Of a DNA stretch of 64,000 nt, positions 17,636 through 26,830 are shown one piece after another. Under the pieces are notes generated by a model. The model saw nothing but the letters and a program-made list of their open reading frames with translations. It was not told the DNA's origin and ran no database searches. Source of the DNA: an uncultured Synechococcales cyanobacterium. GTDB lineage: Bacteria; Cyanobacteriota; Cyanobacteriia; Thermosynechococcales; Thermosynechococcaceae. The stretch's first letter is position 1, and every line of letters begins with the position of its first letter. The stretch is taken from positions 1,308 to 65,307 of the forward strand of contig CADCWO010000103.1 in NCBI GenBank assembly GCA_902806435.1, given 5' to 3'. Made by a program: the position numbers and the translations under genes.

Positions 17636-17732
17636 TGCTCATCGGGCAGACCGGGTAAAACTTATTGTTCAGTCTTTAGCCGACCTGGAGCATCATTACC
17701 CAATTATGGTTGGAGAGGACCTGCATCCATGA
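17619..17732 (+). CDS. candidate 37-aa small ORF bridging the GNAT and ruvX genes
   Basis: An ATG at 17619 opens a 37-codon frame that overlaps the GNAT gene's end by 17 bases and stops with a TGA overlapping the ruvX ATG (ATGA at 17729-17732). The peptide (VKLIVQSLADLEHHYPIMV in the middle) looks like an amphipathic helix with a sensible composition. The two overlaps would couple translation of GNAT, peptide and ruvX. It could equally be a chance frame in the leader. Confidence 0.35.
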   Translation: MVPVASAHRADRVKLIVQSLADLEHHYPIMVGEDLHP

Positions 17733-18211
17733 TTTCTGCTTTAGGGCTAGATGTGGGTAGAAAACGGATAGGGGTGGCGGGTTGCGATCGCACAGGCTTA
17801 ATTGCTACAGGTTTAGCAACCATTGAGCGCCGTTCCTTCCAGCAGGATTTAGCGCAATTGCAACAACTAATTGACGAGCGACAAGTTCAGTTGCTAGTTG
17901 TGGGCTTGCCCTACTCAATGAACGGCAGCTTGGGATTTCAAGCCCAGCAGGTCCAAAAAATTGCGCAGCGGTTATCTGCAGCGTTGAACTTACCGCTGGA
18001 GTATGTGGATGAGCGACTGACCTCCTTTGAAGCAGAGGAGATGCTGCGATCGCAGAAAATTCCACTCTCGCAGCACAAAGGTTTAGTTGACCGTAAGGCA
18101 GCGGCCATAATTCTGCAACAATGGTTAGATCAGCGGCGTCGTCAGCTTGCCAACGGAGGCAAACAACCAGAGAATGGGCTAGCAGACCCTCGATCTGTAA
18201 CCAAGGGATAA
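17729..18211 (+). CDS. ruvX: putative pre-16S rRNA nuclease / Holliday-junction resolvase-like YqgF (RuvX)
   Basis: A 160-aa RNase H-fold protein of the YqgF family. Motifs GLDVGRKRIGVA (catalytic Asp), LLVVGLPYSMNGSLG, YVDERLTSFEAEEML and VDRKAAAIILQQWL (terminal Asp) are all present. In other bacteria the family finishes the 5' end of 16S rRNA. The length fits (about 140-160 aa). It is followed by the DUF3727 gene after about 90 bases. Confidence 0.94.
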   Translation: MISALGLDVGRKRIGVAGCDRTGLIATGLATIERRSFQQDLAQLQQLIDERQVQLLVVGLPYSMNGSLGFQAQQVQKIAQRLSAALNLPLEYVDERLTSFEAEEMLRSQKIPLSQHKGLVDRKAAAIILQQWLDQRRRQLANGGKQPENGLADPRSVTKG

Positions 18212-18304
18212 GCTACACGATAGCGATTACAAAGAACAGGTGCTCAAGTTAAATATAAATAGTCAACCATGGGTAAGAAGAATTTAGACATGGAGGGATC
18301 AGAC

Positions 18305-18847
18305 ATGGAGATGGATGACCCCACGGTAACCCTGAGGGATGAAATGGGGCGATCGCTGGTTTGCTACTTGGAGCTGTCCTTTGAGGTGGAAGCAAAGGAC
18401 TATGTACTACTGCATCCCGTAGACTCTCCTGTTGAAATTTTTGCCTGGCAAGCAGATGAGGTAGAGGATGAAGACACCCTTGTTGATGTTGAACCTGAAG
18501 AAATTGACAAGATCTTTGCGACTGCTCAAGCGGTGTTGGCCGAACAAAATTTGACTTTGAAGCACACCGCAATTGCTCTAACAGTGGAAGGAGAGGTTCC
18601 CGAAGTCAACGAAGAAGAAATTTTAACCTTGGAAGTTGAGAATGAGCAGGAAACAGAGGCAGAAGAATTCCAATTTCTCGCCAGCTTCTACCACGAAGAG
18701 CAGGAGTATGCAATTTATACCCCGTTAGATCCTTTACTCTTGCTGGCCCGGCTAAATGCTAACAATCAACCAGAATTACTTTCGCCAGAAGAGTTTCAAA
18801 AAATTCAGCCTATTTTAGAAGAGCAGTTTTTTAGTGAATTGGAGTAA
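18305..18847 (+). CDS. DUF3727 (cyanobacterial/plastid) protein
   Basis: About 180 aa, very acidic, with two copies of a beta-rich module. The first is DPTVTLRDEMGRSLVCYLELSFEVEAKDYVLLHPVDSPVEIFAW. The second is FLASFYHEEQEYAIYTPLDPLLLLARL. This pattern is typical of DUF3727, found in cyanobacteria and chloroplasts, whose role is not established. I prefer the ATG at 18305 because GGAGGG lies 7 bases upstream; an upstream in-frame ATG at 18269 lacks such a site. Position between ruvX and mltG is the usual cyanobacterial arrangement as I recall it. Confidence 0.85.
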   Translation: MEMDDPTVTLRDEMGRSLVCYLELSFEVEAKDYVLLHPVDSPVEIFAWQADEVEDEDTLVDVEPEEIDKIFATAQAVLAEQNLTLKHTAIALTVEGEVPEVNEEEILTLEVENEQETEAEEFQFLASFYHEEQEYAIYTPLDPLLLLARLNANNQPELLSPEEFQKIQPILEEQFFSELE

Positions 18848-18898
18848 GGGGCTATTGCGACAAGAATTACCAGCTTGGAGGTCAGAAGGAGGCACTAG

Positions 18899-19939
18899 AT
18901 GAAATCGGCTCGACTTTATTTGGCAGGATTGGGTCTAGCTGTGGTGGCAGTGCCACTGGGAGCCTGGATATGGTGGAGCCAAGCTAGCGCCCCCCCCCAA
19001 CCCACTGGTAGTCGGCAGCCAGTCGAGGTGCAAATTGGCTCTGGGACTTCCGCCAACCAAATTGGCCACGAACTAGAGCGGGCAGGTTTAATTCGCTCCA
19101 CTACTGCTTGGAAATTATGGAGCCGCTGGTTGATGCTCCAAGGCCAAGGAGAGGGGTTTCAAGCTGGTGTTTATCGCCTATCGCCTGATCAATCACTGGG
19201 GGCGATCGCTCAGACAATCTGGGCTGGCGATGTGGTTCAGGCAAGTTTGACCATTCCTGAAGGCTGGAATCTACGTCAGATGGCTAAATCCTTCGAAGCT
19301 AAAGGCTACTTCAAGGCGGAGGACTTTCTACGGGCAGCTAGCGATATTCCTTATGATCGCTACGCTTGGCTGCCACCTAACCTACCCCATCTCGAAGGCT
19401 TTCTGTTTCCTGATACCTACCAGTTTCCTACAGGTGGCGTTACCCCAGAAGCAGTGATCGGTCACATGCTAGATCGCTTTGAACAAGCGGTTCTCCCTCT
19501 CCATCAAAATCGCCAAAGCCAAACCCAATTAACCTTGCGAGAGTGGGTAACCCTCGCCAGTATTGTGGAAAAGGAGGCGGTAATACCCGCAGAACGTCCC
19601 CGAATTGCCGGTGTATTCTCGCAACGATTGCAACAGGGTATTCCCTTAGGCGCTGATCCAACTGTTGAGTACAGCCTGGGAATTCAGCAAACGCCAGATA
19701 AGCCACTGACGCTGGTGCAGGTAAACACACCTTCTGTCTACAATACCTATCTTAATGCTGGGTTGCCACCAACCCCAATTGCCAGCCCTGGTATAGCAAG
19801 CCTCAAAGCTGCGCTGGCTCCTGAGCGGACGGACTACCTCTATTTTATGGCTCGCTATGATGGCACCCATATTTTTAGTCGTACCCTAGAAGAGCATCAG
19901 ACAGCCCAAGCAAGGGTTCAAGATGGGCGGGCTCAGTAA
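18899..19939 (+). CDS. mltG: endolytic murein transglycosylase MltG (YceG-like)
   Basis: A 346-aa protein with one N-terminal membrane helix (LYLAGLGLAVVAVPLGAWIWW) and a periplasmic YceG domain. The family motif with the catalytic glutamate is seen in LASIVEKEAVIPAERPRIAGVFSQRL, followed by IPLGADPTVEYSLG and the C-terminal YLYFMARYDGTHIFSRT. MltG cuts nascent glycan strands and so sets their length during wall growth. The length is normal. GGAGG lies a few bases before the ATG. It ends the plus-strand series. Confidence 0.94.
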   Translation: MKSARLYLAGLGLAVVAVPLGAWIWWSQASAPPQPTGSRQPVEVQIGSGTSANQIGHELERAGLIRSTTAWKLWSRWLMLQGQGEGFQAGVYRLSPDQSLGAIAQTIWAGDVVQASLTIPEGWNLRQMAKSFEAKGYFKAEDFLRAASDIPYDRYAWLPPNLPHLEGFLFPDTYQFPTGGVTPEAVIGHMLDRFEQAVLPLHQNRQSQTQLTLREWVTLASIVEKEAVIPAERPRIAGVFSQRLQQGIPLGADPTVEYSLGIQQTPDKPLTLVQVNTPSVYNTYLNAGLPPTPIASPGIASLKAALAPERTDYLYFMARYDGTHIFSRTLEEHQTAQARVQDGRAQ

Positions 19940-20414
19940 GACAGATAAAATTAGCTTGACATCCTCCTCCCCATCAATCTAAAGGCTTTACAAGCGCCTG
20001 ATCAGCAAAGCAGGGCACTGTAATGAGAGCAAGGGAGAGTTCTCGTAGAGCTTTCACCCCTAGAACTCTCAATCTAAACAGAGAGGTTCTAGCAATTGCT
20101 TTGCATGGTTGTTGGGTCCTTCAACACAGGCGCAACGGTTGAAATTTAACGTCGTGCTAGTGATCAGGGCTGCTAGTTGCTCCGTGGCCTGGAGCAGATA
20201 AATAGTTGGGTAGACCTCAACTACTTTTGGATGCTTTCAGTTGATGCGTAGTGGCGATCAATCCTTGTTAGACGATCGGATTAAAGCTTGGAGCAATCTA
20301 AGGCATTTTAAGATCACCTGGGTGTGGACTTCAGTGGAGCCTGCCCACTAGATCAAGGATAAGCTCTAATGGCGACACCACGATTGGGAGTAAAGCTTCC
20401 CAGTGTGATGGATG
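19940..20414. mobile_element. gene-free stretch with a possible decayed IS200/IS605-type end
   Basis: The minus strand near 19973-19985 reads GGAGGAGGATGTCAAGC, resembling the terminal GAGGATGTCAAG of cyanobacterial IS200/IS605-type elements. Upstream on that strand an open stretch without a start codon (20069-20236) contains a Cys-x-Cys (NRCACVEGPNNHAKQLL), vaguely like the zinc-finger end of a TnpB. The match is weak and no intact transposase exists. The rest of the 475 bases has no recognised feature. Confidence 0.25.
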
Positions 20415-23039
20415 CTATTTAGCGATCGCGCCCCGGACCAGCATAACAGTACACTCACTTTTACGGGCGATTGCTTCTGGGATGTTGCCGCTGATCACTT
20501 GTTGTAGCAGTCCTTCTCGGCTGGCACCCAAAACAATCACATCCACGCGATCGCTGTGGGCTAGAGTTATCACAGCATCAATGACGGAGGTCGCCTGTAT
20601 GGGGGTTGCTTGTACATCTTTAAGTTGCGTGCTCAGCCACTGGGTTGCCTGCTCTAGGCCTGTGGTGTCGGGTGTTGCAACTGAGGGCTGGAACACCTGG
20701 CAAAGTTTAATCTGAGGTGCTTCGCTGAGGGAAGCCAGTGCTGGTAGTAGTTGGATGGCTCGCTGTGAGTTGGGGCCGCCAGCGATCGGGACCAGCCAGC
20801 GGTCTAGGTTTTTTTCTTGATGAAGCTTGACCAAAATAACGTCGCAGGCGGCCTGCCGGATGATTGTGTCCATCACACTGCCAAATACCCGCCCAGGAGT
20901 TGTAGTACCTCCTTTCCAGCCGATTAGCACCAGGTCAACGTGCCGCTCTTTGAGCGTCTCCAATATTGCCTGTGCTGGATCATGGGCCACCCGTACTTGC
21001 GTGTGTACAGGTATTTGCGCTTGCTGCCCTAGCCGCACGGCTTGCTGCAGTAAGTGACGGCTAGCCTTCGTATCTACCGGAGTTTCTGCTGGTGAGTCAT
21101 CACGGGGTACAAGTAAGACTTGCAGACATTCCAACTCATAGTTACGTTCGCGGGCAATTGCTACTGCTATTTGTAGCAAGGCTGTCGCCGTTTGAGGGTT
21201 GCTCAGGGGCAGCAGTAACCGGCCTTTTCCCACGGCGGGGGCACGAGTTTGATAGACCACATAGGACGGCTGGGGCCGGGGACCGATTTGAATCGTCTGA
21301 CCACTTAAGCGGTCAGACTCGGCGCGGATAATGTCGCTGCGCGTAATAATACCTACCAGCTTGCGGCCCTCTGTAACGGGTAAGCGGCTAAGACTGTATC
21401 GGTTCATCAGGTAGAGGACATCGGCTAATGAGTCTGTGGGACCCACCGTTACAGGCTGGGGGGTCATAATCTCGCTTAGCAGTGGATCACCTGCTAAAGG
21501 TTGACCCACACTTGCGAGATCACTCTGTGTGATAATCCCTACCAGTTTTTCGCCATCAATCACCGGGAACCCCCGGTGCTGGGAACGAGAGAAAGCCTGA
21601 ACCACTTCCTCCAGGGGCAATTGACTCGATAGCGTTTCCACCCGTCGCTGCATCACTTCTGCTGCTGTAAGTTTTGCCAAAAGGCTACTGTCAGAGGTTT
21701 GGGCCTCCAGATAAATACCCTGCCGCTCTAAGAGACGATCATAAATTGATCCTTTGGCGGTTTGTTCCGCGACTAAGTAGGCAACCACGCAGCCAATCAT
21801 CAGTGGCAGCACAAGATTAAAGTCAGCCGTCATTTCAAAAACGATCACGATCGCAGTGATCGGAACTCTGGCTACCGCACTAAAAAATGTCCCCATCCCG
21901 GCAAGGGCATAGGTTACCGGCAAACTCATTTCGAGAAGATTATGTTCGCAAACCCCGACTAGGTATCCCAGAGCGGCTCCTAAAATCAAGGTAGGAGCAA
22001 ATATTCCGCCTGGCGCTCCAGAACCATAGGCAACCAGGGTTAAGACAAATTGGGCCACAAAGGCGATCACGGTGGTTTGCCAGTCAGCTTCTCCCGTAAT
22101 CAATATTTCTTGTAATCCAGCATTGTTTCGGAAAGATAGCGGTAGTAAAGAGACGACTAACCCAGAGATTAATCCAGCCAGTCCCACTTTTCCAGGTAAA
22201 CCAAGGGGCAACCTTCGGTTCAGGTTCAGGCTTACCAGCACCCCACGATTGAAGAGCCCACCCAGGAGCCCAGCCAGTACGCCCAGCACTAAGTAAAAGG
22301 GAATTTCTTGCACGAAGAAACTTGTCTGGCGAGCAACCAAATCAAGGTTGAGGTCTAAGCCGTGGCCGCCTAACAGCCGAGAAACAACAGCACCAATAAA
22401 CGAGGCTAAAATCGCAGTCCCCAAGGTGAGGCCAGATAAATCTTGAAGAAGTTCTTCAACCACAAACAGGGTACCTGCGAGCGGGGCATTAAAGGCAGCT
22501 GCCAACCCAGCTCCTGCTCCAGCAGCAATCATTTGGCGACGGTGATCGGGTGAGGTAGGTAACCAGTGGCTTAGTTGTGCTGCCAGTGCTGCCCCCAGTT
22601 GCACTGTAGGGCCTTCCCGCCCTAGGAATAATCCTGAACCCAGAGCTAGTACCCCGCTGACTAATTTAACTAAGGCAACTCGTAAATCCAGGGCCATGGG
22701 CACTCGCGCCAGGACTGCTTTGACTTGCGGAATCCCACTTCCAGAGGTTTCTGGTGCCACCCGCTCAACGAGGAAGCCAGCCAGGAGGCCTCCACCTAGG
22801 CCAATAGTAGGCAGTACTACCCAAGCAGGGAGCAGTTGAGCGGTTTGGACTCGCCAAGTTCCCAGCCAGCCAATGCCTTGTTTCAGGAGAACGGCAGCAA
22901 GCCCTGCGACCAAGCCAATCAGACAAGCTTCCAGGATGGCAAGCCGCTTCGGCTGCAACAAATGGCGAAATCGTAGGAAAGCAAGCCGCATATAGCTGCA
23001 AGGGCGATTGAGAAGTTGCCGGCTCATTTCAATTTTCAT
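20415..23039 (-). CDS. ClC-type chloride channel/antiporter with CBS pair and two UspA domains
   Basis: An 874-aa membrane protein. Residues about 30-435 are a ClC core with signatures GSGIPQVKAVL, GREGPTVQLGAALA (gating Glu) and GSGAPGGIFAPTLILGA. Residues about 455-575 are two CBS motifs (VMQRRVETLSSQLPLEEVV; IMTPQPVTVGPTDSLADV), likely to bind adenine nucleotides. Residues about 610-735 and 750-870 are two universal-stress-protein domains (LVLIGWKGGTTTPGRVFGSVMDTI; DVIVLGASREGLLQQVI). The result is a Cl-/H+ transporter with a large cytoplasmic sensor. AAGG 6 bases before the ATG supports the start. Transport mode is not settled by sequence. Confidence 0.95.
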   Translation of the reverse strand: MKIEMSRQLLNRPCSYMRLAFLRFRHLLQPKRLAILEACLIGLVAGLAAVLLKQGIGWLGTWRVQTAQLLPAWVVLPTIGLGGGLLAGFLVERVAPETSGSGIPQVKAVLARVPMALDLRVALVKLVSGVLALGSGLFLGREGPTVQLGAALAAQLSHWLPTSPDHRRQMIAAGAGAGLAAAFNAPLAGTLFVVEELLQDLSGLTLGTAILASFIGAVVSRLLGGHGLDLNLDLVARQTSFFVQEIPFYLVLGVLAGLLGGLFNRGVLVSLNLNRRLPLGLPGKVGLAGLISGLVVSLLPLSFRNNAGLQEILITGEADWQTTVIAFVAQFVLTLVAYGSGAPGGIFAPTLILGAALGYLVGVCEHNLLEMSLPVTYALAGMGTFFSAVARVPITAIVIVFEMTADFNLVLPLMIGCVVAYLVAEQTAKGSIYDRLLERQGIYLEAQTSDSSLLAKLTAAEVMQRRVETLSSQLPLEEVVQAFSRSQHRGFPVIDGEKLVGIITQSDLASVGQPLAGDPLLSEIMTPQPVTVGPTDSLADVLYLMNRYSLSRLPVTEGRKLVGIITRSDIIRAESDRLSGQTIQIGPRPQPSYVVYQTRAPAVGKGRLLLPLSNPQTATALLQIAVAIARERNYELECLQVLLVPRDDSPAETPVDTKASRHLLQQAVRLGQQAQIPVHTQVRVAHDPAQAILETLKERHVDLVLIGWKGGTTTPGRVFGSVMDTIIRQAACDVILVKLHQEKNLDRWLVPIAGGPNSQRAIQLLPALASLSEAPQIKLCQVFQPSVATPDTTGLEQATQWLSTQLKDVQATPIQATSVIDAVITLAHSDRVDVIVLGASREGLLQQVISGNIPEAIARKSECTVMLVRGAIAK

Positions 23040-23288
23040 CAGTTGCCTTTTCTCAATAACTGGGGTTTAACGCTGAGAAGCTACCAGCATTCAATTGCTC
23101 AAAGCCGATGCAAAGTAGGACAATCTGCGGTGCTCATAGTTTCAATGCTCATTAGCACTATCATTTATACGTGTTGTCCCACCGAGTGATTACGTTCAAG
23201 CGGCTGAAACATCAGGTATCCTATAATTTAATGCTGAGGTTTATTGCGGTTGATTGCCCGCCTCTGCCTGGTTAAGCTTTGAGATGCT

Positions 23289-23648
23289 ATGGCTAGCTTA
23301 CCGACTCTCAATACCGAGACAATTTGGGCGATTTTGAATGACACCGTTGATGATACTACGGTAAATGCGCTGGTTTGGCAGTGCCTAGGATATCGATACG
23401 ATGGGGCTGGCAATTGGGATACAACAGCGGTAGCACCGGATTGGCGTGAACAATACCCAGAACCGCCAAACTTTATAGACAGCCGCCCTGCGACGATCAA
23501 ACTGACGCGTTCAATTCTTCCGGCTCAGAAGCAACTGCTCAAGGAAAAATTAGGGTTTAAGGGGTACAAAGTGCATGAATTAAACCCTCGTCTTACTCGC
23601 CGAGCGACTGCGGCCAACTGGCTTCTGGGTTACATCCAGGATGCCTAA
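23289..23648 (+). CDS. DUF1823 family protein
   Basis: A 119-aa soluble protein with the DUF1823 pattern: LNTETIWAILNDTVDDTTVNALVWQCLGYRYD, then YPEPPNFIDSRPATIKLTRSI, and the end NPRLTRRATAANWLLGY. The family is found mainly in cyanobacteria and plants, and I know of no assigned activity. It is transcribed alone on the plus strand, divergent from the ClC gene, with a 250-base shared upstream region. Confidence 0.85.
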   Translation: MASLPTLNTETIWAILNDTVDDTTVNALVWQCLGYRYDGAGNWDTTAVAPDWREQYPEPPNFIDSRPATIKLTRSILPAQKQLLKEKLGFKGYKVHELNPRLTRRATAANWLLGYIQDA

Positions 23649-23771
23649 TATTAGATCAGTCGCAAAGTAGAAGTTGAGCGAGAGGCTATTTCTGAAAATA
23701 GTGAAGGATGGCAACATCGCCGTTGGTTTTCCTAACTTTCCTTCCTGCTGTTGTGACTCAAGTACAGTACC

Positions 23772-24095
23772 ATGAGCGACGATTCCAAAACGATCATTGC
23801 CGACTTTCAAAATGCAGTAAATATGACGGCTAAAGAATTACAAGCTTGGCTGGAGACTGAGGAATCTCAGTCAGTAGGCCAAAAAAAAGATGATGACGAA
23901 GCTATAGGGCACAAGTCCGGTAGGCGAATCAGTGAGCTGCTCCAGCACTCTGACTATTCTGAAGATGACCTAGCGCATATGAAAAAGGTAGCCAGCTATG
24001 TTCATCGTCATTCTGCCCAGCGGCCCGCTGGTGAGGTTACTGACACCCGTTGGCGCTATTCTCTAATGAACTGGGGTCACGACCCCTTAAAGTGA
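23772..24095 (+). CDS. DUF3140 family protein
   Basis: A 107-aa hydrophilic protein with the DUF3140 pattern (FQNAVNMTAKELQAWLETEESQSVGQKK; GHKSGRRISELLQ; DLAHMKKVASYVHRHSAQRP; TRWRYSLMNWGHDPLK). Function is unknown. Members occur across bacteria and often look stress- or DNA-associated because of their basic, Lys-rich character. The gene converges on nrdR, whose stop is 26 bases away. Confidence 0.85.
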   Translation: MSDDSKTIIADFQNAVNMTAKELQAWLETEESQSVGQKKDDDEAIGHKSGRRISELLQHSDYSEDDLAHMKKVASYVHRHSAQRPAGEVTDTRWRYSLMNWGHDPLK

Positions 24096-24121
24096 GGGTG
24101 AGAACGTGAGAACAAACTGCC

Positions 24122-24682
24122 CTAGTTGAGGTGAGTCATTAACCGGGATAGATCTTCATCCATTTTCAGCCCGTGGGCAGAGTTTTCTGAATTAGACGGT
24201 TCTAGGTTAGCTGCTAGCTTTACCTGGCTCACCCGATGTTGAAAATGGTTGAGTTCATCCACAAAGTCTCGAATACCCTGAAACTGCCGATACACAGAAG
24301 CAAATCGCACGTAAGCAACTTCACTCAAAGACTGCAAGTGGCGCAGAACAGCTTCACCAATTTCGTTACTTGTGACTTCTCGTACGGCTCGTTGCTGGAA
24401 CTCGGCTTCAATATCATCCACTAGGGCTTCTAGGCGGATAGCAGAAATACCTGTTTTTTCACAGGCGCGGACAATTCCTCGTAACAACTTGGATTGATCA
24501 AAGGACTCGCGATCGCCGTTGCGCTTAATCACGGTGATTGGTACAAATTCAATTCTTTCATAGGTCGTAAAGCGGCGATCGCATTGTAGGCATTCCCGCC
24601 GCCGCCTTACACTCCGGCCCACCTCTGCTGAACGTGACTCTAAAACGCGGCTATCAGTATGCTGGCAAAAGGGGCATTGCAT
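24122..24682 (-). CDS. nrdR: transcriptional repressor NrdR
   Basis: About 186 aa. An N-terminal zinc ribbon ([16 protein letters not shown] with [20 protein letters not shown]) is followed by an ATP-cone ([26 protein letters not shown] to [19 protein letters not shown]). NrdR senses ATP/dATP and represses ribonucleotide-reductase genes. I start at the second ATG (24682) because the family begins M-x-C-P. The C-terminal 35 residues after the ATP-cone are longer than average and unconserved-looking. No nrd gene is in the window, so its targets lie elsewhere. Confidence 0.95.
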   Translation of the reverse strand: MQCPFCQHTDSRVLESRSAEVGRSVRRRRECLQCDRRFTTYERIEFVPITVIKRNGDRESFDQSKLLRGIVRACEKTGISAIRLEALVDDIEAEFQQRAVREVTSNEIGEAVLRHLQSLSEVAYVRFASVYRQFQGIRDFVDELNHFQHRVSQVKLAANLEPSNSENSAHGLKMDEDLSRLMTHLN

Positions 24683-24822
24683 AACTTTAAGGTTTTCCTG
24701 CAAAAGTTAGCTTCGACAAGCGTTAGAACCGGGGCAGTGCAAGCATGAATAACCATCCCGATAGCCTCAAGCTTACCTCATCAATGGCGAAATTATTTGT
24801 AGACTACCAGCTCAAGTAATCC

Positions 24823-25254
24823 TTACTCAATCTTTTCATACTGGAGTGTCTCCAAATACTGTTGTAAGTGCTTTGCCCAACTGGCAGCAAGCGCAACTTC
24901 CGTAAAGGGCACTTGAATCGGATTAGAGCCGTAAAGTTGAAACTCTATTGCCACAACTTTCCCTCTAGAGGGAAGGACTGTTAGATCAACTGATTGACCA
25001 TCAACTTGTAAGGTAATTGAACGGACCTGCTTTAAAGAAAAAGTCTTTAACTCTATAGGTCCATTGCGAGTCGGTTTACCCCAAGTAAGATTGTTATTAG
25101 CTTGACCTAAGACGGCATAGATATCATATTTGGCTTTCTCAAATTGTGCTGCCCATAATTGATAAGCTTCAACCTTGCGGTATTCATTCCAGCCCGACCA
25201 AGCAAGCCCTATAAACAACGCAAGTAACGGTAACCAGAGTAGACCTTTTGCCAT
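24823..25254 (-). CDS. membrane-anchored protein, unknown
   Basis: A 143-aa protein with one N-terminal transmembrane helix (LLWLPLLALFIGLAW) and a soluble, probably beta-rich domain (LKTFSLKQVRSITLQVDGQSVDLTVLPSRGKVVAIEFQLYG). No family was recognised. It lies between nrdR and the cysteine-lyase-like gene on the same strand but with gaps over 100 bases, so it is probably its own unit. Confidence 0.7.
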   Translation of the reverse strand: MAKGLLWLPLLALFIGLAWSGWNEYRKVEAYQLWAAQFEKAKYDIYAVLGQANNNLTWGKPTRNGPIELKTFSLKQVRSITLQVDGQSVDLTVLPSRGKVVAIEFQLYGSNPIQVPFTEVALAASWAKHLQQYLETLQYEKIE

Positions 25255-25459
25255 GGTGGGGCTGCCAAAAGTAAGGTTTTAGTTTGATCTGCAAGCTTGA
25301 ACCCGCTTACTTTAAATGTTAAAGCAAAAAACAGTGCGGCTCAGTTTGCCATTTTGATTTTTAGTCTATTAAAAACTTCTCTGGTAGCACTTTGATTTAT
25401 CCAATTACTAGCAAATTGAATAGGCAGAAATTATTTGAAGACTAAATTTTTGCTACAAG

Positions 25460-26653
25460 TTATGCTTGAGGAAATTTTGCGATTGCTGCTGCTAGCTCAT
25501 CGACTTCAGACTCAAGCGTCAAGTAGTGAACGCAAGCTCGGACACAATTTGGCTTAAGAATCAATCGTGTCATCATTCGTTGGGTTTCTAGAAATTCAAC
25601 GAGCTGAGCATTGACTACCCCTTCAATTTGAAAAGAGACCAACCCTGACCGGGGCGGAGCATCGCGCAGGCAGTTGACTCCTGGCAGTTCTCTTAATTTT
25701 TGCCATAACTTCTGACTAAGGTGGAGGATATTTTGATATCTTTCTTCAGCGGTGCCCCATTGCTGGTGCAGCGCGATCGCAGCTCTTAAACCAGCACCGA
25801 GGGGAAAAGCGGCGGTGGCAATTTCAAATCTGCGTCCATCAGGTTGCCAGTTGACAGGTTCACCAATACTGTTCGTCGTAATACCGCGCCAACCAATAAA
25901 GGTTGGTTGCAACAGATCTAAAGCCTGGGGACGAACATACAGACCACCCACGCCTTCAGGACCACACCACCACTTATGGCCAGTAAAGGCATAGAAATCG
26001 GCATCTAATTCGCTAAGATTCAGCGGTAGGACGCCCACAGATTGAGCTGCATCCACTAAAACGGCAATCAGGCTACTAGCGTGAGAGTAACTACGACAAG
26101 CTGTAATGATTTCTGCCAGTGGTAAAACCTGGCCGGTGTTCCAAAAAATATGGCTGAGAACAACCAAGCGAGTTGTCGGTCGCAGGTGTTCAGTCACAAT
26201 TTTTACTGGGTCGCCTCCATTCAGCGTCGCTAGCAAGGGACAGGTGGAAATTTCGACCCCAAAGCGGCGGCTAATTTGCTGCGCAGCGGCAATAATTCCA
26301 GGGTGCTCACAGTCAGAAAGTAAAAGATGATCACCTGGTTGCCAATTTAGCCCCCAGAGAGCGATGTTACAGCCTGTAGATACGGCATCTGTGAGTGTAA
26401 TTGTTGCTGGTGGTGCCCCCAATTCGCTAGCAATCGCCTGTCGGGTTTGCTCTACCTGCTGGGCCACCCAAGCGTTGACACACCTCGAAAAAGGTCCTTC
26501 CTGCTGGATGTATTCATAAGCTCGTCGGATCTCTGATTGGGCAGATTGAGGCAGAGGACCTTGACCTCCGTAGTTAAAATAAGCTTTATTACCTAGAGCA
26601 GGAAAATTCTGTCGGTGCTGTGCTAGGGACAATTGTGTTGAAACATTCACCAT
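25460..26653 (-). CDS. class-V aminotransferase-fold enzyme, cysteine/cystine C-S lyase-like
   Basis: About 397 aa, PLP-dependent. Motifs: FNYGGQGPLPQSA near the N-terminus, TDAVSTGCNIALWGL, VDAAQSVGVLPLNL (Asp binding the PLP pyridine) and YAFTGHKWWCGPEGVGGLYVRP (Schiff-base Lys). The GHKW-CGPEGVGGLYV stretch and YFNYGGQGPLP resemble the cyanobacterial L-cysteine/cystine C-S lyase (C-DES), which releases sulfur for Fe-S assembly. A SufS-like desulfurase is the alternative. I start at the ATG at 26653 (MVNVSTQL), which sits where related enzymes begin; the frame extends to 26686. Confidence 0.85.
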   Translation of the reverse strand: MVNVSTQLSLAQHRQNFPALGNKAYFNYGGQGPLPQSAQSEIRRAYEYIQQEGPFSRCVNAWVAQQVEQTRQAIASELGAPPATITLTDAVSTGCNIALWGLNWQPGDHLLLSDCEHPGIIAAAQQISRRFGVEISTCPLLATLNGGDPVKIVTEHLRPTTRLVVLSHIFWNTGQVLPLAEIITACRSYSHASSLIAVLVDAAQSVGVLPLNLSELDADFYAFTGHKWWCGPEGVGGLYVRPQALDLLQPTFIGWRGITTNSIGEPVNWQPDGRRFEIATAAFPLGAGLRAAIALHQQWGTAEERYQNILHLSQKLWQKLRELPGVNCLRDAPPRSGLVSFQIEGVVNAQLVEFLETQRMMTRLILKPNCVRACVHYLTLESEVDELAAAIAKFPQA

Positions 26654-26830
26654 AGTGATGATGTTACCAGGAAAAAACCTTGGCATTTTAGCAGGTTGCT
26701 GGCTTATGGTATGGTTACCAAAAGGTTTTTTCTACCTTGTGCTATCGTACCGAGGGGTTTGTTTCAATTTCAATATATTGTTGTCCGAGTTCTGGCCTGA
26801 CCTTGAATTTAAAAGATGATGAGGAGAAGT

